Positions 35,386 through 45,327 of a stretch of 64,000 bases of DNA are shown here, piece by piece. Source of the stretch: Kangiella koreensis DSM 16069 (GTDB lineage Bacteria; Pseudomonadota; Gammaproteobacteria; Enterobacterales; Kangiellaceae). Each line of letters starts with the position of its first letter. Within the stretch, counting starts at the first letter, position 1. A program made the translations under genes and the position numbers. Below the pieces are notes generated by a model. The model was not told the DNA's origin. It saw nothing but the letters and a program-made list of their open reading frames with translations, and searched no databases. Location: NCBI RefSeq assembly GCF_000024085.1, contig NC_013166.1:1426001-1490000 (forward strand). Reading direction: 5' to 3'.

Positions 35386-36763
35386 AGTCCATGGCGCAGC
35401 GGAAGAAGTAACCGGTTCCTGCATACAGATTACTACTGAACACAGTAATATTATTGTTGATTGCGGCCTTATTCAGGGTGCGCCAAAGCGGGAGGAAAGA
35501 AATCGCTCCCCTTTTCCTTTTTCTTTGCGTGAAATTGATGCCGTTATTTTAACTCACGCCCACATCGATCATAGTGGCCGATTACCAGTTCTGGTCAGTC
35601 AGGGGTACCAGGGACCGATACACACGCATCAAGCAAACGCTGATTTGCTCGATATTTTGCTCATGGATAGTGCTTATTTACAGGAGAAAGAAGCCGAATG
35701 GGCGAACAAGAAACGTGATCGCAAAGGCTTAAAGCTAGTCGATGCGCTTTATACTCAGGATGATGTACCACCAGTTTTATCGCTGTTAAATTTACACCCT
35801 TATAACCAATCTGTTGAGATCACAGAAGACATAACCATGATCTTGCACAATGCGGGACACATTCTAGGCTCCGCCCACGTTGAATTATTAGTTAAAGAGA
35901 ATAGTCATACCAAGCGTATTATTTTAAGTGGCGATATCGGTAATCCAGGTTCACCGATCCAGCGCGATTCGAATATTTTTGGCAAGGCCGATCTAGTTCT
36001 CATGGAATCAACCTATGGTAATCGGAATCATCAAAGCTGGGAACAATCTGTCGTTGAACTTAAAGAAGCACTTGAAAAAGCACGGCACGAAGGTGGCAAC
36101 GTTCTGATCCCCTCTTTTGCGGTAGGTAGAACTCAAGTTTTGCTCTATTATTTTGCAAAATATTATAAGGAATGGCACCTGAACGAGTGGGATATTTACT
36201 TAGACTCTCCCATGGCTATTAGGGTAACCAACACTTATGGGAAATACTGGCAACTGTATAAAGAAGAAAGCCAACACCTGTGGTCAGGTGAAACGCTTCA
36301 CCAGAAACTACCGAATTTAAAATTCACACCAGATACCGAGCAATCTATTGAATTGAACAGTGTAAGAAAAGGCGCCATTATCATTGCTGGTAGTGGCATG
36401 ATGAATGGTGGTCGAATCAAGCAACACCTCAAGCACAATCTGTGGCGCCCCGAGTGCACTCTGATAGTTGCAGGCTTCCAGCCAGAAGGCACATTGGGCA
36501 ATCGTATTGTTGAAGGTGCGCCTTACATCAAGTTATGGGGAGAAACAGTCAAGGTTGCGGCAAGCGTCCACACTATTGGTGGCTTCTCTGCTCATGCGGG
36601 ACAGAAAGATTTACTCAAGTGGTATCAGAAATTCGAAAATTCACCTAGGCTAGTGTTGATACATGGAGCAAAAACAACTATCGAAGAGTTCCATGATTTC
36701 ATAACGCAGAATGTCGATAGTGAAGTCACCATTGCTAAGCAAGGTGAAGTGATACGAGTTTAG
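35375..36763 (+). CDS. Metallo-beta-lactamase / beta-CASP RNase-like protein
   Basis: A 462-residue cytoplasmic protein of the CPSF-73-like family. The zinc motif HAHIDH (61-66) is followed by a distal metal His (NAGHILGSAHVEL) and GDIGNPG. The beta-CASP insert shows LMESTYGNR, SFAVGRTQVLL and IIAGSGMMNGGRI, and the RNA-specificity domain ends with VHTIGGFSAHAGQ and LIHGAK. Homologues cleave RNA endo- or exonucleolytically. The start (MKIKVHGAAEEVTG) has AAGGA eight bases upstream and overlaps the previous gene by 11 bases. RNA decay would feed nucleoside monophosphates to the phosphorylase (inference). Confidence 0.9.
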   Translation: MKIKVHGAAEEVTGSCIQITTEHSNIIVDCGLIQGAPKREERNRSPFPFSLREIDAVILTHAHIDHSGRLPVLVSQGYQGPIHTHQANADLLDILLMDSAYLQEKEAEWANKKRDRKGLKLVDALYTQDDVPPVLSLLNLHPYNQSVEITEDITMILHNAGHILGSAHVELLVKENSHTKRIILSGDIGNPGSPIQRDSNIFGKADLVLMESTYGNRNHQSWEQSVVELKEALEKARHEGGNVLIPSFAVGRTQVLLYYFAKYYKEWHLNEWDIYLDSPMAIRVTNTYGKYWQLYKEESQHLWSGETLHQKLPNLKFTPDTEQSIELNSVRKGAIIIAGSGMMNGGRIKQHLKHNLWRPECTLIVAGFQPEGTLGNRIVEGAPYIKLWGETVKVAASVHTIGGFSAHAGQKDLLKWYQKFENSPRLVLIHGAKTTIEEFHDFITQNVDSEVTIAKQGEVIRV

Positions 36764-36802
36764 GTTTGAAACTGATTTTTAAGCCAGTCAGCACCCAAGC
36801 CT

Positions 36803-37585
36803 TTAGAAGGCCTGCTTTGAGAGCAACCAACTAGCGCGTGCGACTTCGTTATCCATGTAATGTTGCAAATGCTCATTACGTTGTTCGATAAACTGTTCGA
36901 GCTCTCGCTTTATTTCGGGTTGTTTTACTTTCAGCTCATTAACTCTAGTGGTTAATCGTTGAGTATCACGACGATAAATATCAATCAGGATTTTCTGCTC
37001 CCAAATTATTTTCCGAGTTGATTGGAGCTTGGACTCTGCAATCACATCATCCATATTTTTGGTAAGCTCTACACCACTGCCAATATTGAAAGAATGACTT
37101 TTATAGTCACTTTCAACCAATATAAAACCGTCATCATTAATATGTTTGGACAGGATATCTAGACTTTCAACCCTATCGCCTAAAACATCGGTACAGGCTG
37201 GAAAAACGATTACATCGAATAGTTCGGTGTTCTGTTTTAAAAAATCAGCCATATTCTGACGAACAAATTCCGCCTGGCTCTTTACCCGCTGGCTTATTGC
37301 ATCAATTTTAGCTTGCTGAATAAAATCTTCTACAACATCGACACCAATACCGTGCCAGCCGTAATGTTTAGCAAGGCTAATCAAGGTTACGCCTTTACCA
37401 CAACATAAATCTAATACTCTTTTGCCGAGCTCGTCTTTTTGCAGCTCATCAATTAGCTGCATCATATAGCCAGTGTTACTGCCTAACTCCGAAAAGTCTT
37501 GGTATAAATACGGTAGGAAATCGATCAGCCTATGACTGCCCAATTCTAGAGATTGTTTTACGGATTCAACTTCTTGAAAATTCAT
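36803..37585 (-). CDS. SAM-dependent methyltransferase (class I), unknown substrate
   Basis: A 260-residue Rossmann-fold methyltransferase. The SAM-binding motif I is VLDLCCGKGVTLISLAKHYG (near residue 82-101), followed by the acidic GIGVDVVEDF. Motif IV is VIVFPACTDVLGD, in place of the usual acidic/aromatic core. The C-terminal 80 residues are helical and charged with no recognised domain. AGGAG precedes the ATG. It is convergent with the beta-CASP gene and 115 bp downstream of gabD; no partner reveals the substrate. Confidence 0.8.
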   Translation of the reverse strand: MNFQEVESVKQSLELGSHRLIDFLPYLYQDFSELGSNTGYMMQLIDELQKDELGKRVLDLCCGKGVTLISLAKHYGWHGIGVDVVEDFIQQAKIDAISQRVKSQAEFVRQNMADFLKQNTELFDVIVFPACTDVLGDRVESLDILSKHINDDGFILVESDYKSHSFNIGSGVELTKNMDDVIAESKLQSTRKIIWEQKILIDIYRRDTQRLTTRVNELKVKQPEIKRELEQFIEQRNEHLQHYMDNEVARASWLLSKQAF

Positions 37586-37700
37586 AGCTGACTCCTTTTC
37601 TTGGAATAATAAGGTACGAACCTAAACCTTTTAACCAGGCTCGCACCTTCTTTGTACTACATTTTCAATGAGTTAGCTAGTACTCTTAACCCATTTTTGG

Positions 37701-39134
37701 TTATTTTATGCACAAATACTTGATATCCAAATAATCACTAATACCATATTTTGAGCCTTCACGCCCCATTCCGGATTCTTTCACTCCTCCAAATGGCGCC
37801 ATATGATTGGAAATAATGCCTTCATTAAAGCCTATCATTCCAGATTCAATTTGTTCGCTTAGTCGCTTAATGCGATGCCTGTCATCGGTGTAAACATAAG
37901 CCGCCAAACCAGCTTTGGTGGCATTGGCCTGCTCAACCACAGACGCTTCATTGCTGAATGCAATAAATGACAACACTGGGCCAAATATTTCTTCGCAGGC
38001 GATATCCATATCAAAGTTTACATTCGTCATAATTGTTGGCTCGAAAATCTGATTATGTTTTTCAGACACCTCGCCACCGACGATAACTTTTGCGCCATCA
38101 TCTTGTGCAGATTTGACCAGACGTTTCACTTTATCAATGCCCGCTTGATTAATTAATGGCGTGATCGAAACATCCCGCTCAAGACCTGAACCAGTTTTAA
38201 GCGCTTCAACTTTCTTAACCAGCTTATCGATCACTTCTTGATAAATGTTCTCATGAATAAAGATTCGGTTTGCACAGACGCAGGTTTGTCCTGAGTTTCT
38301 AAACTTACTGGCCATTATGCCATCAACTGCAGCATCAATATCGGCATCATCGAACACAATAAATGGCGCATTACCACCAAGCTCCATAGTCACGCGCTGA
38401 ACATTTTGCGCAGCCTGACTCATGAGAATCTTGCCGACTTTGGTCGAGCCAGTAAAAGAAATTTTACGCACGTTAAAACTTGAAGTTAAGGCTTCACCAA
38501 TCACGCTGGCTTCACTGGTAGGAACTAGATTAATAACACCGTCAGGAATTCCCGCCTGTTGTGCTAACTCTGCCATAGCAAGCGCCGATAACGGTGTTTC
38601 AGCCGCCGGCTTGATGACCACAGTACAACCGGCAGCCAAAGCAGGTGCCACTTTGCGTGCGATCATAGCTTGGGGGAAATTCCAGGGAGTGATAATACCG
38701 ACAACGCCAACCGGTTGCTTTATGGCATGGATCTGTTTGTTGCCATCAGGGGAAGGAATGATATCGCCATTAATACGAAGCGCCTCTTCAGCAAACCACT
38801 TAATATAATTGGCACCGTACTGAATTTCGCCTTTGGCTTCTTGAAGTGGCTTACCCTGCTCAGTAGTTAGTATCTCAGCAAGGTCATCAAGATGCTCAAC
38901 AATCAGTTGATACCAGGTGAGGAGTTTATCAGAGCGTTCTTGAGCGGGAGTTTTGCTCCATGATTTGAAGGCTTGGTGTGCGGCATTAATGGCTTCGTGA
39001 GCTTCTTTTTCGCCGCAATCAGATACTTCGACAATCAGCTCTTGCGCAAAAGGGTCATCAACACGAAATCGTTTGTCGGTTTTAACCCATTGTCCATTAA
39101 TAAAGGCACGAGATTTTAATAATGATTCGTTCAT
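37701..39134 (-). CDS. gabD: NAD(P)-dependent succinate-semialdehyde dehydrogenase
   Basis: A 477-residue aldehyde dehydrogenase that oxidises succinate semialdehyde to succinate in GABA catabolism. The catalytic Cys285 is in NSGQTCVCANR, the general base Glu251 in MELGGNAPF, and the cofactor loop FTGSTKVG at 228-235. APFGGVKESGMGREGSKYG near the C-terminus is the GabD-type ending. No gabT lies nearby, so it appears as a single gene. A terminator for argS lies just upstream and GGAG precedes its ATG. Confidence 0.9.
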   Translation of the reverse strand: MNESLLKSRAFINGQWVKTDKRFRVDDPFAQELIVEVSDCGEKEAHEAINAAHQAFKSWSKTPAQERSDKLLTWYQLIVEHLDDLAEILTTEQGKPLQEAKGEIQYGANYIKWFAEEALRINGDIIPSPDGNKQIHAIKQPVGVVGIITPWNFPQAMIARKVAPALAAGCTVVIKPAAETPLSALAMAELAQQAGIPDGVINLVPTSEASVIGEALTSSFNVRKISFTGSTKVGKILMSQAAQNVQRVTMELGGNAPFIVFDDADIDAAVDGIMASKFRNSGQTCVCANRIFIHENIYQEVIDKLVKKVEALKTGSGLERDVSITPLINQAGIDKVKRLVKSAQDDGAKVIVGGEVSEKHNQIFEPTIMTNVNFDMDIACEEIFGPVLSFIAFSNEASVVEQANATKAGLAAYVYTDDRHRIKRLSEQIESGMIGFNEGIISNHMAPFGGVKESGMGREGSKYGISDYLDIKYLCIK

Positions 39135-39142
39135 AACACTCC

Positions 39143-39169
39143 AAAAAAAATGGCTCCATATGGAGCCAT
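39143..39169 (-). terminator. Rho-independent terminator after argS
   Basis: A 20-bp perfect palindrome (half ATGGCTCCAT) is followed on the leftward strand by eight T residues. It lies between argS and gabD and separates the two transcripts. Confidence 0.9.
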
Positions 39170-39267
39170 ATTAACGAAGCTTTATGATTAATCAAAGTGG
39201 CACTGTATAACAGCGTGAAGAGTTCGAGGTTTAAACTCCATCAAGACTTAGACCCGAACGATTATCG

Positions 39268-41034
39268 CTACATACGCTCTAGCGTTTCGATGCCTAGTAG
39301 ATTTAACCCCATCTCAAGTTGAGCCAAGCAAATCTGACTTAAACGTAATAAACTGGCCTGACGTGCTTTGTCGGGTTCATTCATAATATGCTGCTTCTGA
39401 TAGAAGGAGCTGAACTGCTGCGCTAAATTATATAGGTGTTCACATAAATAATGCGGCGCACGCTTATCAACGGTCTTATCAAGCGCCACAGGAAAATCAA
39501 GCAAACCAAAGGTTAAGTCGTATTCGTTTTCGCTGGTTGGCATCAGTTCACCAGGCTTAGCACCCGCCTCTTCTGCTTTGCGTAGAATAGATTTAATACG
39601 CGCAACCTGCATTAAAAGATAAGGGCCTGTTTTACCTTCGAACTCGCTGAATTTTTCTAAATCGAAAATATAATCTTTAATACGGAAGTTTCTTAAGTCC
39701 GCAAACTTCAAAGTAGAAATCGCTACTTTATGGGCAATTTCTTCTTTTTCATCTTCATCAAACTCTGTACCGAAGTTACTGGCCGCTAATTTTTTGCGCG
39801 CTTCTTCTTTAGCCATTTGAATCAGATCATGTAGCTTCATTACGCCACCGGAACGAGTCTTAAATGGCTTTCCATCCTTGCCATTAACCGTTCCAAAATA
39901 AGTATGCTCGTAAGCCGTATTCGCATTCATGCCCATTAAATCTGCGGCAGCAAATACTTGCTTGAAATGCTGTTGTTGACGACCGTCGACAACGTATAAA
40001 ACCAAGTTGGCATGATCGTTGTACACACGCTCATACAAAGTTGCTAAGTCGGTTGTACCATACATCACTGCGCCATCAGATTTACGCAAAATCAGCGGCG
40101 GCATAATGGCTTCATCTTGATCATCTTTAAACGGCACAATTAATGCACCCTGATCACGAACGGCTAAACCTTTGTCTTCGAGTTGTTGAATGACTTTGGC
40201 AATAAATGGATCAGCATCACTTTCACCTTTCCATAAATCAAAGCTCACACCCAGCTCGCCATAGTCACGCTTAAGCGTTGCCACAGAGACATCGACGAAA
40301 TGTTTCCATAAAGCACGATAGCCAGCTCGACCATTTTGAAGTTCAAGCGTTGCCTGACGTGCTTTTTCAGCTACAGCTTCATCTGATTTACATAAACCAG
40401 ACTCTTGCGGATAAATTTCTTCTAAATCTTGAATAGTAACCGGAGATTCTTCAGGGTATGGGCCACTAAAATCAGCATCAAAATAAACCAGATCAGTTTG
40501 ACGCTTTTTCAGGCCTTCGATCAACATGCCCATTTGCGTGCCCCAATCGCCTAAATGCGCATCGGAGACGACCTGATAGCCTTTAAAGCGGAAAATACGC
40601 TGTAATGAGTCGCCAATAATTGCGGTACGCAAATGTCCTACGTGCATCGACTTAGCAACGTTTGGGCCACCAAAGTCGATCATTACCTTGCAGTCAGACT
40701 TATCTTCATAACTGCCGAAGGTTTCATCAGAACCGTATGACTCGAGTGTTTGTGCTAATGACTCAGCATTAACGAAGACGTTAATAAAGCCCGGACGAAC
40801 AACGTCTAGCTTTTCAATCAGAGAATTGTCCGATAAGGCTGCAACCACTTTTTCAGCCGTCACAAACGGATTACCTGCACCTAACTTTGCAGCGGCCATT
40901 GCACCGTTACATTGATAATGGCCCAGATCAGGGCGATTCGAGCGCTGAACATTACCCAGCTCTCGCGGCAGTTCAAGGCTTTCAAATGCGTCAGCAAATA
41001 ATTGGCTTAGTTGGTGTTCGATAGATACAAGCAT
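39268..41034 (-). CDS. argS: Arginyl-tRNA synthetase
   Basis: A class I aminoacyl-tRNA synthetase charging tRNA-Arg, 588 residues from the ATG at 41032-41034 (MLVSIEHQLSQLF). An in-frame reading to 41094 adds unconserved residues. The N-terminal Add1 domain (to about residue 110) is followed by the HIGH-type motif HVGHLRTAIIGDS and the KMSK-equivalent KTRSGGVMKL; the DALR anticodon-binding domain ends in GLNLLGIETLERM, typical of ArgS. Transcribed alone, with its own terminator. Confidence 0.96.
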   Translation of the reverse strand: MLVSIEHQLSQLFADAFESLELPRELGNVQRSNRPDLGHYQCNGAMAAAKLGAGNPFVTAEKVVAALSDNSLIEKLDVVRPGFINVFVNAESLAQTLESYGSDETFGSYEDKSDCKVMIDFGGPNVAKSMHVGHLRTAIIGDSLQRIFRFKGYQVVSDAHLGDWGTQMGMLIEGLKKRQTDLVYFDADFSGPYPEESPVTIQDLEEIYPQESGLCKSDEAVAEKARQATLELQNGRAGYRALWKHFVDVSVATLKRDYGELGVSFDLWKGESDADPFIAKVIQQLEDKGLAVRDQGALIVPFKDDQDEAIMPPLILRKSDGAVMYGTTDLATLYERVYNDHANLVLYVVDGRQQQHFKQVFAAADLMGMNANTAYEHTYFGTVNGKDGKPFKTRSGGVMKLHDLIQMAKEEARKKLAASNFGTEFDEDEKEEIAHKVAISTLKFADLRNFRIKDYIFDLEKFSEFEGKTGPYLLMQVARIKSILRKAEEAGAKPGELMPTSENEYDLTFGLLDFPVALDKTVDKRAPHYLCEHLYNLAQQFSSFYQKQHIMNEPDKARQASLLRLSQICLAQLEMGLNLLGIETLERM

Positions 41035-41129
41035 GTCGGTTACAGATCGTTGAAAAATTGGCGCTATTATACCTGCTTGAGCAGTGTATGCCACGGTTTA
41101 GGGTAAGAAACTTGGCGGATAAAAAAAGT

Positions 41130-41618
41130 CTACTTGTTGTGTATGCGTCGCAACTCTTCAATCAAGCCATCGCTAGCGGCTTCAATAAGCTGGATAACCT
41201 CAACAAAGCCTTGCTTGCCACCATAGTATGGATCGGGAACTTCTCGCTTAGGCAGATCAGGCGCATAGTCAGCCAGAAACAGCTTAATCTTGTCATGATA
41301 TTCAGGATCTGGTGCAAGATCTTTCAAGTTGTAATAATTGGAGTCATCCATCGCTACTATCAGGTCAAACTCATGAAAATCCACATCTCGAACCTGACGT
41401 GAGCGAATAAAGGACAGATCATAACCGGCCTTCTTTGCTTCTTCCTGAGCTCTTGGGTCGGGAGTTTCGTCCACATGATGAGCACTGGTTCCGGCCGAAT
41501 CGACAAATACCAGCTCTCCTAATTCGGTTTGGCTAAGCTTATGTTTGAAAATGCCTTCTGCGGTTGGGGAACGACAAATATTACCTAAACACACGAATAA
41601 CACTGAAAATCTTGGCAT
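41130..41618 (-). CDS. Low-molecular-weight protein-tyrosine phosphatase
   Basis: A 162-residue phosphatase with the catalytic P-loop CLGNICRSP (C-x5-R, Cys10) and the general-acid loop VPDPYYGG near residue 125. Unlike the ArsC at 28341 it lacks the redox cysteine pair, so it is a true phosphatase. LMW phosphatases may act on tyrosine-phosphorylated proteins or on exopolysaccharide regulators. It is 29 bp behind kdsB in the leftward lipid A/Kdo cluster and is probably the last gene of that unit. Confidence 0.92.
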   Translation of the reverse strand: MPRFSVLFVCLGNICRSPTAEGIFKHKLSQTELGELVFVDSAGTSAHHVDETPDPRAQEEAKKAGYDLSFIRSRQVRDVDFHEFDLIVAMDDSNYYNLKDLAPDPEYHDKIKLFLADYAPDLPKREVPDPYYGGKQGFVEVIQLIEAASDGLIEELRRIHNK

Positions 41619-41647
41619 GAAAAATTGTTTTCCCTTAAAAGAAATGA

Positions 41648-42418
41648 TTATAGGCGATGCTTACGATAGAACTGCTCAGCAGCTTCCAAGTCTGCTTGGG
41701 TATCAACCCCAAGTCCTGGCGCTTCACTGGCCTGCTCCACATGAATTGAATAGCCATGAGCTAAGACACGAAGCTGCTCTAAAGATTCCATCCGCTCAAT
41801 CATGGCTGGTGACATTTTGACATACTCTGCCAAAAAGCCAGCACGATAAGCGTAAATGCCGATGTGGCGCTGACAGTGCTCAATGTCTTGGACACGCTGT
41901 TCTTCGAAAGCTCCTCGCTGCCATGGAATCGGCGCACGGGAGAAATACAGTGCTTTGCCCTGCTCATCCGCAACCACTTTGACTACATTGGAATTGAAAA
42001 CCTCTCCTGACTCGGTGATAGGAGTGGAGAGTGTCGCCATTGGAAAGGCTGTGTGTTGATGAAGGTTTTCTGCAACCTGGCGAATATTTTCTGGCGAAAT
42101 AAAAGGCTCATCACCCTGCACGTTCACCACAATCATTTCTGGCTTGAGCAGTAATTTTTCGCACACTTCAGCCAGGCGATCACTACCAGAAACATGATCC
42201 TCGCGAGTCATGCACACATCGCCACCAAATAACTTTACGGCTTCTTCAACACGTTCGTCATCGGTTGCCACAACCACCTGTTTGGCATCAGCCATCAACG
42301 CCCTTTCGTAGACATGCTGAATCATTGGCTTGCCGCCAATCATTGCCAATGGCTTACCTGGCAGTCGAGTTGATGCGTAACGCGCCGGTATGACGACGAT
42401 AAAATCCTTAAAGTGCAT
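41648..42418 (-). CDS. kdsB: 3-deoxy-manno-octulosonate cytidylyltransferase KdsB
   Basis: KdsB makes CMP-Kdo, the activated sugar for the lipopolysaccharide inner core. The nucleotide-binding N-terminus [17 protein letters not shown], the [10 protein letters not shown] motif and [12 protein letters not shown] are all present at usual positions in 256 residues. The start overlaps the preceding ycaR gene by 11 bases. Part of msbA-lpxK-ycaR-kdsB, a conserved gammaproteobacterial order. Confidence 0.96.
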   Translation of the reverse strand: MHFKDFIVVIPARYASTRLPGKPLAMIGGKPMIQHVYERALMADAKQVVVATDDERVEEAVKLFGGDVCMTREDHVSGSDRLAEVCEKLLLKPEMIVVNVQGDEPFISPENIRQVAENLHQHTAFPMATLSTPITESGEVFNSNVVKVVADEQGKALYFSRAPIPWQRGAFEEQRVQDIEHCQRHIGIYAYRAGFLAEYVKMSPAMIERMESLEQLRVLAHGYSIHVEQASEAPGLGVDTQADLEAAEQFYRKHRL

Positions 42419-42593
42419 CGAGTTCCTCGCTTGAGACCGTGCGTGCTTCCTCTTCCAGCATCACTGGAATATCGTCTCTGATCGGGTACGCCAGTTTGTC
42501 GAATCGACAAATAAGCTCGTTGTTGTCTTTCTTGTACACCAGATCACCCTTGCAAACTGGGCAAACTAAAACATCTAAAAGTTTATGATTCAT
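42408..42593 (-). CDS. ycaR: Trm112/YcaR family zinc-ribbon-like protein
   Basis: A 61-residue protein with the Trm112-type start [17 protein letters not shown] and [26 protein letters not shown]. The first CxxC remains, and a third Cys is in ELICR, while the second pair is incomplete, as in E. coli YcaR. Its role is not established; its position between lpxK and kdsB is strongly conserved. It overlaps both neighbours by 11 bases. Confidence 0.93.
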   Translation of the reverse strand: MNHKLLDVLVCPVCKGDLVYKKDNNELICRFDKLAYPIRDDIPVMLEEEARTVSSEELDAL

Positions 42594-43548
42594 GCGTTAT
42601 GGCCTTAATTTGTTCCATTAGCGACTGCAAAAACGGTTTAGACAGTTTAGCGCTAACCGGTAAAAAATAAAAACGCTCATCCGCGAAAGATAGGCATTTC
42701 ACAGCATCCTTTTCAGTCATCAGGATGCTGCCTGAAAAAGACTCAAAGTCCTGCTTCAAGAACTGATAATGGTCGGGGAAAGATTGGCGCTTGAACTGAT
42801 AGCCTAAGCCATCAAGAGTCTTGAAGAATCGTTCAGGGTTACCAATGGCTGCAACAGCAGTTATTGGTTCTTTAATGGCATCCTGGTGATGATTAATCGC
42901 TTGAATCGGATCCGGCTCTAACACCATGTCTTGACCATTAACAATAATATGATCAGCCTGCTTCAGGCGAGATTTTGGTTCGCGCAAGGGCCCAAAGGGC
43001 ATCAGCCAACCATTACCTAATTGCCTGTTTCCATCAACCACCACAATTTCAATGTCACGTTGCAATGCGTAGTGCTGCAGCCCATCGTCACAAATAATAA
43101 TATCGCAACCCATTGCCTCAAGCTCTTTCGCACCGCGTGCGCGGACTGGATCAACCACAACAGGAGTCTTTGTTCTACGATAGATTAGAAAAGGTTCATC
43201 GCCAGACTCAGAAGCAGACGTCGATTGGGTTAGGCTTAATGGGTAGTGTTCGGAGTGACCGCCATAACCACGGCTGATTAACCCTGGTTTGTAGCCCTGA
43301 CTTGTAAGCAGTTCAATCAGGTAAATCGCTAAAGGAGTTTTGCCAGTGCCACCAACCGAAATATTACCGATAACAATAACTGGGGTTTTAAGCTTGGTCG
43401 ATTTGAAAATACCAATGCGGTAAAAGGAACGGCGCAACCAAACGATTAGTTTTAACAATAAATGAAATGGCCAGAACACCCAAAGCCACCAGACAGTTTT
43501 GCGGTACCACAATGACTCAAAAAACTGTTGGCTTTTTGAAATGGCCAT
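42583..43548 (-). CDS. lpxK: Tetraacyldisaccharide 4'-kinase LpxK
   Basis: LpxK phosphorylates the 4' position of the lipid A disaccharide at the inner membrane. The 321-residue protein has an N-terminal membrane-associated helix ([19 protein letters not shown]), the P-loop [15 protein letters not shown] near residue 62, GYGG and [20 protein letters not shown], and LREP further on. It lies 23 bp behind msbA and overlaps ycaR, in lipid A assembly order. Confidence 0.95.
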   Translation of the reverse strand: MAISKSQQFFESLWYRKTVWWLWVFWPFHLLLKLIVWLRRSFYRIGIFKSTKLKTPVIVIGNISVGGTGKTPLAIYLIELLTSQGYKPGLISRGYGGHSEHYPLSLTQSTSASESGDEPFLIYRRTKTPVVVDPVRARGAKELEAMGCDIIICDDGLQHYALQRDIEIVVVDGNRQLGNGWLMPFGPLREPKSRLKQADHIIVNGQDMVLEPDPIQAINHHQDAIKEPITAVAAIGNPERFFKTLDGLGYQFKRQSFPDHYQFLKQDFESFSGSILMTEKDAVKCLSFADERFYFLPVSAKLSKPFLQSLMEQIKAITHES

Positions 43549-43571
43549 GCCCTATCCTATTTAGTCACTAC

Positions 43572-45320
43572 TTATTCGCTGAATTGCATTTGATACAGGC
43601 GAGTGTATTCACCATTTTTATCCAGCAATTCCTGATGACTTCCTGACTCAATAATAACACCGTCTTTGAGCACTAAAATTCGATCAGCACTTTCAATGGT
43701 GGATAATCGGTGCGCTACGACCACAGTGGTGCGATCTTTCATCAGCTCTTCAAGCGCTTCTTGGATATAACGCTCAGACTCAGTATCAAGTGCTGAGGTC
43801 GCCTCGTCGAGAATTAAAATCGGTGCATCTTTAAGCATGGCTCTAGCAATTGCAATGCGCTGACGCTGACCACCTGATAACATGACACCATTGTCACCAA
43901 CCGTGGTATCCAAGCCTTCCGGCAGCTTTTCGATAAACTCCCACGCATGAGCATTTTTAGCGGCTTTAATGATGTCTTCATCGGACACTTCATCCATACG
44001 ACCATAAGCAATGTTATGGCGAATAGTATCGTTAAACAGCACTACACTTTGTGACACGATGGCGATCTGTTTGCGTAACGAATCCAACGTCAGTTCTTTA
44101 ACCGGAACACCATCAACTAATAACTCACCGTCATTAATGTTATAAAGACGCTGTATCAAACTAGCAATAGTGCTTTTACCACTACCCGACTTACCGACTA
44201 AGGCAATCGATTGTCCTGCCGGTACGCTGAATGAAATATTATTGAGAACGGGCTCATTGGGTTTATAACCAAAGGTAACGTCTTTAAATTCAATTGAGCC
44301 GTCTGCATCTTCAATCACTCGGGTGCCTTCGTCAGGCTCATTAGGCAAGTCTAAAATATCAAACACACTTTGTGCACCAGCGATGCCGCGTTGCAAATGG
44401 GTGTTAACGTTGCTGACTTCTTTTAACGGTCGCAGAATCATCGCCATCAAAGTAATAAAAGAAATCAACTCGCCTTCTGAAATACGCTTATCAAGCATTT
44501 CAAGACTGCCGAAATACATAATGGCGGCGAAGCCAATACCAGCGATAACTTGTATGACTGGCGAAGCAATGCCCTTAGTTGCAATCAGTTTCATATCCTG
44601 CTGGCGATTGCGGTTGGCCTGCTTATTAAAGTTCTTAATTTCGCGCTCAGTACCACCGAAAATCTTAATAACCTGATTGGCTTTAATAGACTCTTCCGCC
44701 GCGCGAGTGACGTCGCCCACAACATTCTGAATGCTACTACTGACCTTCTTCAATCGACGCGCACTGACTTTGATAACCCAGCCAACGACTGGCACCAGAA
44801 TGAACAAGAATAACGTCAGACGCCAACTGGTCAGTGCCATAAAGGTGATGATAAAGATGATGGTGCCGCCAGCACGCAACGCTGAAGTAATTGCATCAGA
44901 ACTGGCTACAGCAACCTGCTCGGTATTAAAGGTCAGGGTTGATAATAAATTGCCAGGCGCGCGCTTAGAAAAGAATTCAGTTGGCTGACGCACAAAGTGC
45001 TCATAAAGCTGTTCGCGCAGAGTTTGTACTACTTTGCGACCGACCCAGCCCATGCAGTAGACGGAAACGAAGTTGAAAATCCCGCGCAAGACAATCGCGC
45101 CCATAATAAACAGCGGGGTTTTGACCAGAAGGAAATAGCTGTCGCGTGCTCGAATACCATCATCAATCAGGTATTTAATCGAGTTAACAAAATAGGTTTC
45201 AACCAGCGCAAAGAGAATGTTCGCGACCACACCAACGATAAATACCGTTTTGTATTTTTTGGTGAAGCCTAACAGGCGTTTATAAATTTCCCAGCCTGTG
45301 TAATTTTTTGGTTCAGTCAT
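43572..45320 (-). CDS. msbA: Lipid A export ABC transporter MsbA
   Basis: A 582-residue half-transporter that flips lipid A-core across the inner membrane. Six membrane segments lie in the first 330 residues. In the nucleotide-binding domain are Walker A GKSGSGKST, signature LSGGQRQRIAIARAML and Walker B ILILDEATSALD. The FVRQPTEFFSKRAPGNLLS coupling-helix region is typical of MsbA. It stands just after exbD (7 bp) and before lpxK. Confidence 0.96.
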   Translation of the reverse strand: MTEPKNYTGWEIYKRLLGFTKKYKTVFIVGVVANILFALVETYFVNSIKYLIDDGIRARDSYFLLVKTPLFIMGAIVLRGIFNFVSVYCMGWVGRKVVQTLREQLYEHFVRQPTEFFSKRAPGNLLSTLTFNTEQVAVASSDAITSALRAGGTIIFIITFMALTSWRLTLFLFILVPVVGWVIKVSARRLKKVSSSIQNVVGDVTRAAEESIKANQVIKIFGGTEREIKNFNKQANRNRQQDMKLIATKGIASPVIQVIAGIGFAAIMYFGSLEMLDKRISEGELISFITLMAMILRPLKEVSNVNTHLQRGIAGAQSVFDILDLPNEPDEGTRVIEDADGSIEFKDVTFGYKPNEPVLNNISFSVPAGQSIALVGKSGSGKSTIASLIQRLYNINDGELLVDGVPVKELTLDSLRKQIAIVSQSVVLFNDTIRHNIAYGRMDEVSDEDIIKAAKNAHAWEFIEKLPEGLDTTVGDNGVMLSGGQRQRIAIARAMLKDAPILILDEATSALDTESERYIQEALEELMKDRTTVVVAHRLSTIESADRILVLKDGVIIESGSHQELLDKNGEYTRLYQMQFSE

Positions 45321-45327
45321 GAGTCGA

